Shown in pieces: positions 1 to 5,031 of a stretch of DNA of 9,661 nt. Position numbers and translations under genes: made by a program. This DNA comes from Chloroflexota bacterium (GTDB lineage: Bacteria > Chloroflexota > Dormibacteria > CF-121), in contig VBFX01000198.1 in NCBI GenBank assembly GCA_005889395.1, positions 1 to 9,661 on the forward strand, written 5' to 3'. How positions within the stretch are numbered: position 1 is the stretch's first letter; every line of letters begins with the position of its first letter. The notes below the pieces were generated by a model. The model was not told the origin of the DNA. It saw nothing but the letters and a program-made list of their open reading frames with translations, and searched no databases.

Positions 1-1
1 G

Positions 2-547
2 GGCACGTGGGACCAGCGTAAAGCCGATCTCTATGGACTCGCGCAGACATGGGTTCGACCGGTGGCTGTGACGGAGTCGGCTGGACTCGAGCACGTCGTT
101 CGGCGCTACCTGGGGGCGTTCGGCCCGGCCACCGACCGAGAGATCGCCGACTGGGCGGGCATCCCCCACACAACCGTAATACCGGCGATCGATCGACTCT
201 CCCTTCGGCGCTTTCGCGACGAGAAAGGGAAGGAGCTCCTCGATCTTCCGCGCGCGCCACTGCCTGATCCTGCGACGCCCGCGCCGGTGCGATTCCTACC
301 GACCTGGGACGCGACGCTGCTGGTTCACGCCCGCCGCACCCAGATCCTGCCGGAGCACTACCGGCCGCTCGTCTTCAACACGAAGACGCCGCATTCCGTC
401 CCGACCTTCCTGGTCGATGGCGCCGTCGCGGGAACCTGGCGTTATGAGGGCGGCCGCATCGAGGTCAAGCCATTCGAGCCCCTACCAAAAACCGTCCGCC
501 GAGCGGTCGACGAGGAAGCGAACCGGCTGGCAGCATTCCACAAATAA
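2..547 (+). CDS. Winged-helix DNA-binding protein, AlkZ/HTH_42 family (5' partial)
   Basis: The frame is open from the left edge and ends at TAA 545-547, so the last 181 residues are present. An internal GTG at 62 would cut off conserved sequence (GTWDQRKADLYGLAQTW...) and is not the true start. The visible part contains a winged-helix-like segment (RRYLGAFGPATDREIADWAG) and the C-terminal block RFLPTWDATLLVHARRTQIL...TFLVDGAVAGTWR that is typical of the HTH_42 (PF06224) family. That family includes the AlkZ DNA glycosylase, which unhooks interstrand crosslinks and acts on DNA in the cytoplasm. The AlkZ catalytic QxQ motif lies in the N-terminal half, outside this window, so glycosylase activity cannot be judged; many family members in high-GC bacteria are simply annotated as winged-helix proteins. 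The gene converges on the small minus-strand gene at 595-765 and ends 5 nt before a strong hairpin terminator. I am confident of the family and unsure of the activity. Confidence 0.85.
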   Translation, partial: GTWDQRKADLYGLAQTWVRPVAVTESAGLEHVVRRYLGAFGPATDREIADWAGIPHTTVIPAIDRLSLRRFRDEKGKELLDLPRAPLPDPATPAPVRFLPTWDATLLVHARRTQILPEHYRPLVFNTKTPHSVPTFLVDGAVAGTWRYEGGRIEVKPFEPLPKTVRRAVDEEANRLAAFHK

Positions 548-552
548 AAACA

Positions 553-580
553 GCGCCCCACGATGGGGCGCCGTTCTTTT
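553..580. terminator. Bidirectional rho-independent terminator
   Basis: A perfect 8-bp stem GCGCCCCA (553-560) / TGGGGCGC (564-571) closes a CGA loop. On the plus strand it is followed by TTCTTTT (574-580). On the minus strand it is followed by TGTTTTTATTTG (552 down to 541). It sits between two convergent stop codons (547 plus, 595 minus) and therefore terminates both genes. Confidence 0.88.
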
Positions 581-594
581 CGAAGGTCGGAGCC

Positions 595-765
595 TTAGTG
601 GCCCTGTCCGGGCTGCGTCGGCCACGTGGTCGTCTTCTCAGGTTGACCGGCCGGCTTCGAGGGCCAGTTCTGGCCCGGCTGGTTGCCACCCTGCTTCTGC
701 GGCCACTGCTGGCCCGGTTGCGGTTGCCCGCCCTGGTCGCCGTGCTTCTTCTCGCGCTTGCTCAT
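595..765 (-). CDS. Small Gly/Gln/Pro/Trp-rich repeat protein (56 aa), unknown function
   Basis: The start is ATG 763-765, preceded by a textbook Shine-Dalgarno (AGGAGGAA, 773-780, spacing 7). The stop is TAA at 595-597 and the bidirectional terminator follows 23 nt later. These three signals support a real gene despite its length. The protein begins with a charged MSKREKKHGDQ and continues as a low-complexity tail carrying a near-tandem 13-residue unit: QPGQQWPQKQGGN, then QPGQNWPSKPAGQ, then a diverged PEKTTTWPTQPGQ. There is no signal peptide, membrane helix or cysteine. It is hydrophilic and basic at the N-terminus, and probably disordered and cytoplasmic. I do not recognise a family. The overlapping plus-strand frame (598-789) has no translation signal and is a shadow. 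The nearest upstream gene on the same strand ends 207 bp away, so it probably has its own promoter. Confidence 0.75.
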   Translation of the reverse strand: MSKREKKHGDQGGQPQPGQQWPQKQGGNQPGQNWPSKPAGQPEKTTTWPTQPGQGH

Positions 766-772
766 GCGAATG

Positions 773-780
773 TTCCTCCT
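773..780 (-). promoter_or_regulatory. Strong Shine-Dalgarno deciding the start of the 56-aa gene
   Basis: On the minus strand AGGAGGAA lies 7 nt before ATG 763-765. This fixes the start of the small gene and excludes the longer in-frame readings that extend into the neighbouring non-coding DNA. Confidence 0.8.
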
Positions 781-839
781 GCCGAATGAGTTCGTCGAGT
801 GAATCGAATAATGGCCAGAGGGGGTGTTTCGTTCGCCCG

Positions 840-934
840 TTAGCGAGATTTCACGCGTTACCGCGACTCGGCCACGGCTTCGCGCCGATTCGCTAAGTCG
901 CCAGCGACGACTCGCTCCCGGGTCGGTAACGACC
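840..934. other. Intergenic stretch rich in nested inverted repeats
   Basis: The 206-bp gap 766-971 holds no convincing gene. It contains a 7-bp closing pair TTAGCGA (840-846) / TCGCTAA (890-896). Inside that pair are two hairpins: CGCG-TTAC-CGCG (854-865) and CGGC-TTCGC-GCCG (875-887). To the right are two more dyads: GTCGC-CA-GCGAC (897-908) and GGTCG-GTAA-CGACC (921-934). On the minus strand this is upstream of the 56-aa gene. It could be a structured leader, a small RNA or operator sites. Four- to five-bp arms are common by chance in GC-rich DNA, so support is limited to the arrangement itself. Confidence 0.3.
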
Positions 935-950
935 GTGTGACTCGCCGCAG

Positions 951-973
951 GATCGAAGCGTTCCGACGCGATC
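951..973 (-). other. Hairpin overlapping the stop of the esterase-family gene
   Basis: GATC (951-954), a GAA bulge, GCGT (958-961), loop TCCG, ACGC (966-969) and GATC (970-973) form an 8-bp interrupted stem. It covers the last bases of the esterase-family gene (stop 972-974) and its 3' flank. There is no U-tract, so it is at best a weak or factor-dependent terminator or a 3'-end stabilising stem. Confidence 0.3.
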
Positions 974-2147
974 AGACGTCCCTGAGGAAGATGACGCCGT
1001 CGGCCTCGATCAGCTGGTTCGGGTCCAGCGGGAAGTAGCCATTGTTGGGCGCTGCGTCGGTCCGCAAGACGAAAGTCCGGGCCATGCGGCTGAGAGCCTC
1101 GGTGAGTTGTCCTGACTCGAACAGGTATCGGCTCTCCGGGAGGGCGGAAAGGGTTCCCTCGAGCGTGTTGGGGGCGGGGGCGTTGAGGCCCTGGTGCCGC
1201 GCGGTACCGAGAGCCGAGCCCAGGACCGCGTACTGGTCGCCCAGCTGCGCGCCGATAATCGATCCGACGCTCCACCACTCCAGCGACAGGTCTCCCAGGT
1301 GCCACTTGCTCCGGCCCTTCTGCAGGTGCAGGTTATGGCCAAACATCAGCGTCGGTCCCCGCTGGCCCTCGCGCGCGAGGATGGCGTTGAGGTAGCGAAG
1401 CAGCCCGGCGGCTGTGCGCGCGTGCAGGGAGGCGCGCCACCACTCATGGCGCGACGTGGACGCAATCAGTCGTGGGGACTCTGCCATCAGCACGGCCGCA
1501 AGATCGTCCGCGAGCAGGCGCAGCGTGTTGGCTTCGTCGGAAGCGCCGACCGATTGGGATGGGTCCAGGATTGCGGCCGCATTCGACCACCGCTCGTCGG
1601 GGCCAGCCAGGGCCTCGATGGCGCCCGCCGTTGCCGGTAGCAGCGCGGCCTCGAGGTTGGTTGCGAGGTAGGCGTGCAGTGCGGTGAGCGCGGGTCGAGG
1701 GCTGTTGGCGCCGGTCATCTCCATCGGTGCATCGAACCCGTAGAACCCGAGCCTGTCCCTCGCGTCGCGACTTCGGTTGTACTGGCTCATCCAGGCGATG
1801 AGTTCGCGGTTGGCAGCGGCCTTCTCGAACCCATGGCTGAAGCCGGACCGCATGACCGCATCGAGCTCTCCCTTTCCATCGGCGACAAAGGCATCGACCG
1901 TCAGGGCGGCCAGGCAGTCCGTCTCGATCGCGATGGACCGGTACCCGTCGTGCTCGACAAGGTGCTGAAATGCCTGGTTTCGCAGCTGCGGGAACGCCTC
2001 CACGCCGTGCATGGGCTCTCCCAGGCCGAGAAGTCCAGGCCTCGTCGGGAGCGATTCGAGAAATCGCTCAAGTGCGCTCCCGATGCCGGCGGCACCGTCA
2101 CCCGTGAAGGCCCAGCCGGCCTCGGCGACGGAGGCGCCATCGGTCAA
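972..2147 (-). CDS. Erythromycin esterase family protein
   Basis: The protein is 391 residues, close to the usual length for PF05139. The family motifs occur in order: GLGEPMHG (41-48), IAIETD (72-77), GFYGFDAP (134-141) and MFGHNLHLQK (268-277). His47, Arg56 and Glu75 sit one position off His46, Arg55 and Glu74 of the macrolide esterase EreC; His271/His274 match the conserved late His motif. The active-site framework is therefore complete. Characterised Ere enzymes hydrolyse the macrolactone ring in the cytoplasm, but most environmental members have no known substrate, so a resistance role is not shown. The start is TTG 2145-2147, overlapping the TGA of the upstream MBL-fold gene (2144-2146). 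A GAGGGAGGG stretch just before it can serve as the ribosome-binding site, and no ATG or GTG is available before the first motif. The overlap implies translational coupling and a shared message. Confidence 0.88.
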   Translation of the reverse strand: MTDGASVAEAGWAFTGDGAAGIGSALERFLESLPTRPGLLGLGEPMHGVEAFPQLRNQAFQHLVEHDGYRSIAIETDCLAALTVDAFVADGKGELDAVMRSGFSHGFEKAAANRELIAWMSQYNRSRDARDRLGFYGFDAPMEMTGANSPRPALTALHAYLATNLEAALLPATAGAIEALAGPDERWSNAAAILDPSQSVGASDEANTLRLLADDLAAVLMAESPRLIASTSRHEWWRASLHARTAAGLLRYLNAILAREGQRGPTLMFGHNLHLQKGRSKWHLGDLSLEWWSVGSIIGAQLGDQYAVLGSALGTARHQGLNAPAPNTLEGTLSALPESRYLFESGQLTEALSRMARTFVLRTDAAPNNGYFPLDPNQLIEADGVIFLRDV

Positions 2148-2956
2148 TTCCCTCCCTCGATCCAGCGGATGTAGCGGTCGGCCGACTTCTGGATGGCGGT
2201 TTTCGCGTTGCGGCTAACGATCCGGTCCCACCAGCCACCGTAGATCCGATCAAACGTATAAGGCTCGACCGTGGACACGATTCGCCGAATCTGGCTCGCG
2301 GGCAGCGGGATCAGGTTCGGATAACTCCGCATGAAGCTCACGAGCCGGTCAGGCCCCACGGTGATGGTGTCGCCGGTGAACAGTGCGCCCCGACCTTCGG
2401 CCCCCGCGGCCCAATGGAGGACGGCGCTCCCCTCGAAGTGCCCACCGGATTGGATCAGCCTCACGCCAGGGAGCGGCTCGACGGTCCCCTGCCAGTGTTT
2501 GACGGCCGGGTCAGGCCGCATCACCCACTCGCGATCCGCCTTCGGGATGTAGATCGGCGCATTCCCGAAGGCGCGACTCCACTCCACGTTGACGCCGTAA
2601 AAGTGCGGGTGCGACATCGCGATGCCGTGGAGGCCGCCCCGGTCGTTGACGGCAGCGATGCCCTCGTTGTCGATGAATCCGAAGCAGTCCCAGAGGAAGT
2701 TGCCGGCAGGCGTCTGGACGAGCAGCGCGCGCTGCCCGATGCCGACCGGAGGATCGGCGCCGATCCCGGTGAGCCCCGGCTCGAGGCCGCGCAGCTCGAT
2801 GCGGTGGCCTTCGCCCCGGAGCCCGGTCAGCGTGACCCATCGCTGCCCACCGGGTGGGACGTACTGCCGCTCGTCGTCGCAGATCGCGCAATGCGACGGC
2901 GGATCCTCGCTTTCCGCCTGCTGCACGCCACAGGTGCGGCAGATGTAGGCGTCCAC
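2144..2956 (-). CDS. MBL-fold metallo-hydrolase with N-terminal zinc ribbon
   Basis: From GTG 2954-2956 the protein has 270 residues. Residues 4-30 hold a small zinc ribbon or rubredoxin-like knuckle: C6-x2-C9 and C23-x2-C26 in the context YICRTCG...HCAICDDERQYV. The rest is a metallo-beta-lactamase fold: SHPHF (115-119, H116 and H118), GGHFEGSAV (171-179, H173) and FTGDT (193-197, D196). The classical HxHxDH is incomplete, with Phe-Tyr where Asp-His is expected, and the C-terminal metal His is replaced in RIYGGWWDR. It may bind one metal or use an altered set; the substrate is unknown. It is cytoplasmic with no signal peptide. The start is chosen because the Cys motif begins a few residues later and a -10-like TATCTT lies 6 nt before the GTG, which predicts a leaderless message. 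A TTG at 2969-2971 would add five residues but sits inside the promoter. It is co-transcribed with the downstream esterase-family gene. Confidence 0.85.
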   Translation of the reverse strand: MDAYICRTCGVQQAESEDPPSHCAICDDERQYVPPGGQRWVTLTGLRGEGHRIELRGLEPGLTGIGADPPVGIGQRALLVQTPAGNFLWDCFGFIDNEGIAAVNDRGGLHGIAMSHPHFYGVNVEWSRAFGNAPIYIPKADREWVMRPDPAVKHWQGTVEPLPGVRLIQSGGHFEGSAVLHWAAGAEGRGALFTGDTITVGPDRLVSFMRSYPNLIPLPASQIRRIVSTVEPYTFDRIYGGWWDRIVSRNAKTAIQKSADRYIRWIEGGN

Positions 2957-2962
2957 CGCCTC

Positions 2963-2980
2963 AAGATACAATCGCCGACC
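2963..2980. promoter_or_regulatory. Divergent leaderless promoter with overlapping -10 elements
   Basis: Only 24 bp separate GTG 2956 (minus) from ATG 2981 (plus). Reading plus, TACAAT (2967-2972, 5 of 6 matches to TATAAT) ends 8 nt before the ATG. Reading minus, TATCTT (2968 down to 2963) ends 6 nt before the GTG. The two hexamers share two base pairs. With the normal spacing from -10 to start of transcription, both messages would begin at or within two bases of the start codon. No Shine-Dalgarno precedes the plus start. No -35 match is visible on either strand. Confidence 0.55.
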
Positions 2981-4177
2981 ATGGAGATGGTGCGCGCCAT
3001 CGAGGAGGCTGAACAGCGGCTCGAGGGCATCGCGTCGACGACGCCACTGCAGCCGTCGATCCGGCTGTCGGAGCAATACGGGGCAACCATCCTGATCAAG
3101 CGCGAGGACATGCAGGCGGTGCGGTCGTTCAAGATCCGGGGCGCCTACAACAAGATCGCGTCTCTGTCGCCCGAGGATCGCAAGCGCCCAGTCGTGTGCG
3201 CCAGCGCCGGCAACCACGCGCAGGGTGTCGCCTTCGCCTGCGCCCATCTCGGGATCGGCGGAACGATCTTCATGCCGCGCATCACCCCGACCCAGAAGAT
3301 CGAGCGGGTGGAGCACTTCGGCGGCGAGTTGGTCGAAATCCGGCTGGTCGGCGACTCCTATGACGAGTCGAGCGCGGCTGCTGAGGAATACTGCGCGCAG
3401 AGCCAGGGCATCTTCGTGCATCCCTTCGACGATCTGCAGACGATCGCCGGCCAGGGCACCGTCGGCAAGGAAATCTTCGACGCCACCGCTGGTGACGTTG
3501 GGATGGTCATCGTTCCGATCGGCGGCGGCGGCCTGGCGTCAGGCGTCGCATCCTATATAAAGGGGAAGAATCCGGCGGTCGTCGTGGTCGGCGCCGAGCC
3601 GGCCGGGTCGCCGTCGATGTACGAGTCCCTCAAACAGGGCCGCATCGTCGAGCTCGACGAGATCAACACTTTCGTCGACGGCGCCGCCGTCCGAAAGACC
3701 CGGCAGCGCACATTCGATCTCTGCCGGCGGTATGTCGACCGGGTGGTGCTCCTGCCCGAGGGCAAGGTCTGCACCACGATGATCGAGCTCTACCAGAACG
3801 AGGGCATCATCACCGAGCCGGCCGGGGCGCTCGCCCTGTCCGCCCTCGATGACGTGGCCGACGAGATCCGCGGCAAGACGGTCGTCTGCGTCCTGAGCGG
3901 CGGCAACAACGACGTCCTGCGTTACCCCGAGATCCTGGAGCGCAGTCTCGTCTACCTCGGGCGCAAGCACTACTTCATCATCGAGTTCGCCCAGAAGCCG
4001 GGCCAGTTGCGCCAGTTCGTCGACGACGCACTCGGGCCGACCGACGACATCGTGCGCTTCGAGTACATCAAGAAGACGAACAAGGAACGCGGCGCCGCGA
4101 GAGCGCAGCACCAGGACCACGGTAACGACCAGTGCCACAAAGATGGTCACGTGGTAGGCGAGGTCGATAGGTCGTGA
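2981..4177 (+). CDS. ilvA: Threonine dehydratase (threonine ammonia-lyase), C-terminus lost
   Basis: A PLP enzyme that converts L-threonine to 2-oxobutanoate and ammonia, the first step to isoleucine. The catalytic core is complete: SFKIRGA with the PLP-binding Lys51, SAGNHAQG (75-82), the phosphate-cup loop GGGGLASG (181-188) and SGGNN (306-310). An ACT-like regulatory domain begins near residue 329 (KHYFIIEFAQKPGQLRQF) and reaches FEYIKKTNKERG (360-371). Homologues continue there for roughly 45 more residues. Here the reading instead crosses into antisense of a minus-strand membrane gene and adds 27 unrelated residues (AARAQHQDHG...) before TGA 4175-4177. The total of 398 residues is thus a truncated enzyme with a foreign tail. 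The core may still work but isoleucine feedback through the ACT-like domain should be impaired. The start is ATG 2981, 8 nt after TACAAT, so the message is probably leaderless. The frame stays open upstream of 2981 only as antisense of the MBL-fold gene. Confidence 0.9.
   Translation: MEMVRAIEEAEQRLEGIASTTPLQPSIRLSEQYGATILIKREDMQAVRSFKIRGAYNKIASLSPEDRKRPVVCASAGNHAQGVAFACAHLGIGGTIFMPRITPTQKIERVEHFGGELVEIRLVGDSYDESSAAAEEYCAQSQGIFVHPFDDLQTIAGQGTVGKEIFDATAGDVGMVIVPIGGGGLASGVASYIKGKNPAVVVVGAEPAGSPSMYESLKQGRIVELDEINTFVDGAAVRKTRQRTFDLCRRYVDRVVLLPEGKVCTTMIELYQNEGIITEPAGALALSALDDVADEIRGKTVVCVLSGGNNDVLRYPEILERSLVYLGRKHYFIIEFAQKPGQLRQFVDDALGPTDDIVRFEYIKKTNKERGAARAQHQDHGNDQCHKDGHVVGEVDRS
4088..4099. repeat. 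12-bp perfect palindrome at a tail-to-tail gene junction
   Basis: CGCGGCGCCGCG is its own reverse complement. It marks the point where recognisable dehydratase sequence (left) meets recognisable membrane-protein sequence on the opposite strand (right), with both genes lacking their native 3' ends. It may be the scar of a deletion or the seam of a misassembly. Confidence 0.6.
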
Positions 4178-4465
4178 GACGCGGCTGCCGACAATCACGC
4201 TCAATCCGATGATGACGCCGGCCAGCGCGAAGAGCGTCGTGCCCATCGCAATCCACCAGGATCCACCCAGCCGCCGCATGACGCTGACGGCTCCAACTGC
4301 CAGGACCACGGCAATGATCGCCTCGGGAATCGCGGCGTGGATAAAGGATTCGGCGACGCCGAAGTGAAGGATCGAGGCGATGGCGAAGGTCACCGCCTCG
4401 GCCAGCATCAATCGACCGACCAGGGTCAAGTTCCGGTTTGCCGCGGGCACAGGGCTGGCGTTCAT
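4088..4465 (-). CDS. Small four-helix integral membrane protein, 3' end lost
   Basis: The start is ATG 4463-4465, 4 nt after the stop of the cupredoxin gene, so the two are an operon; AGGAAG overlapping that stop is a close-set ribosome-binding site. The native-looking part covers residues 1-126 and has four hydrophobic helices, roughly 14-34, 44-64, 70-92 and 102-121 (ending TIFVALVVTVVLVLRSR). I do not recognise a named family; I would expect a protein of this shape to stop soon after the fourth helix. No stop is present here: beyond 4088 the frame runs on as antisense of the dehydratase gene for about 180 further residues, down to 3539. That extension is charged, lacks helices and is an artefact of the junction. 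The link with a copper lipoprotein gene suggests a cell-envelope role, but this is inference. Confidence 0.65.
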
Positions 4466-4469
4466 CTTC

Positions 4470-4919
4470 CTACGTTACCGTCACACTGCCCTTCATCTGC
4501 GGGTGGATCGAGCAGTGATAGGCGTAGGTCCCGGCTTTGACAAATGTCGTGGTGAACGTCGAGCCGGCGACTTGCAGGCAGGACTCGAAGCTGCTGTCAT
4601 CCGCGCTGACGCTGTGCTGGTTTGCCTGGTCCTCCCAGGTCCACGTGACCGACTGGCCGGCCTGCACCGTCACCGGGTCGGGCTGGTAGGCTCCCTGCTT
4701 TTGTGAGTCGGCGACGACCTTCACCGTGTTCGCGGCGGTTGCGGTCGCGGCTCCTTTGGCACTGCATGCCGCGGCAAATGGGGGACTGCACGCGCTGAGC
4801 GCCGCCGCGGCGGCGACGAGCACGAACAGCCCAATCAATATTCGTGCGACGCGTCGCCGGGGGAATAGCGATGGCCTCTTCATGCCGCCATGATGGAGCC
4901 CGTCATTCGTAACTGTCAT
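4470..4919 (-). CDS. Amicyanin/plastocyanin-like blue-copper lipoprotein
   Basis: A secreted electron-carrier type protein of 149 residues from ATG 4917-4919, or 137 from the internal ATG 4881-4883. The shorter form gives the cleaner signal: KRPSLFPRRR, a hydrophobic ILIGLFVLVAAAAA core, then lipobox LSAC with Cys44 (long numbering) as the likely lipidated residue. After a small Ala-rich linker comes one cupredoxin domain (about 64-149). The type-1 copper ligands are all visible: His102 (NQHSV), Cys136, His139 and Met142 in YHCSIHPQM. The C-x2-H-x2-M spacing is that of amicyanin and pseudoazurin rather than the longer plastocyanin loop. Cys114 is extra and could pair with Cys52. It would be anchored outside the membrane and could shuttle electrons to an unidentified partner or hold copper. 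The membrane-protein gene follows 4 nt downstream. Neither start has a strong Shine-Dalgarno. Confidence 0.88.
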   Translation of the reverse strand: MTVTNDGLHHGGMKRPSLFPRRRVARILIGLFVLVAAAAALSACSPPFAAACSAKGAATATAANTVKVVADSQKQGAYQPDPVTVQAGQSVTWTWEDQANQHSVSADDSSFESCLQVAGSTFTTTFVKAGTYAYHCSIHPQMKGSVTVT

Positions 4920-4972
4920 CAGCCCGCGGGCGCAATTTGGGGATGCCCTGACGGCGGTACGATCGACGTGGG

Positions 4973-4992
4973 CCTACGACAACGGTTGTAGG
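4973..4992. promoter_or_regulatory. Inverted repeat upstream of the cupredoxin gene (possible operator)
   Basis: CCTAC (4973-4977) and GTAGG (4988-4992) flank a core ACAAC-G-GTTGT (4979-4989) that is itself a perfect dyad. It lies 54 bp or more upstream of the cupredoxin start, where an activator or repressor could bind. There is no U-tract, so it is not an obvious terminator of the oxidoreductase gene. The regulator is unknown. Confidence 0.4.
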
Positions 4993-5026
4993 CGGAAATA
5001 CACCGGGAACGGAAATACACCGGGAA
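4993..5026. repeat. Perfect tandem duplication of a 17-bp unit
   Basis: CGGAAATACACCGGGAA occurs at 4993-5009 and again at 5010-5026 with no mismatch and no spacer. It lies 5 bp beyond the oxidoreductase stop and touches the inverted repeat at 4973-4992. It may be a paired binding site in the cupredoxin promoter region or a simple slippage duplication. Confidence 0.85.
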
Positions 5027-5031
5027 GTTAC

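Noticed and set aside
766..1305. Upstream extension of the 56-aa gene to a 236-residue reading
   Set aside because: The extension crosses antisense-frame esterase sequence and the structured gap. The perfect AGGAGGAA at 773-780 fixes the start at 765.
972..2147. Calling the esterase-family gene a macrolide resistance determinant (ere)
   Set aside because: Family and active-site residues are supported, but most environmental members have unknown substrates and nothing nearby proves a resistance role; no symbol was given.
2414..2980. Plus-strand extension of the dehydratase frame upstream of 2981
   Set aside because: It re-reads the MBL-fold gene in antisense. IlvA homology starts at the ATG at 2981, directly after the -10 element.
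2957..3421. Minus-strand extension of the MBL-fold protein by about 155 residues
   Set aside because: Antisense to the dehydratase N-terminal region. The zinc-ribbon Cys motif of the MBL family starts right after GTG 2956.
3539..4087. Minus-strand continuation of the four-helix membrane protein
   Set aside because: This is antisense to conserved dehydratase sequence (PLP-cup and ACT-like regions), is highly charged without helices, and exists only because the native stop was lost at the junction.
4920..5031. Hairpin at 4973-4992 as a terminator of the oxidoreductase gene
   Set aside because: No run of T follows on the minus strand, and the pairing is interrupted; an operator reading fits better.
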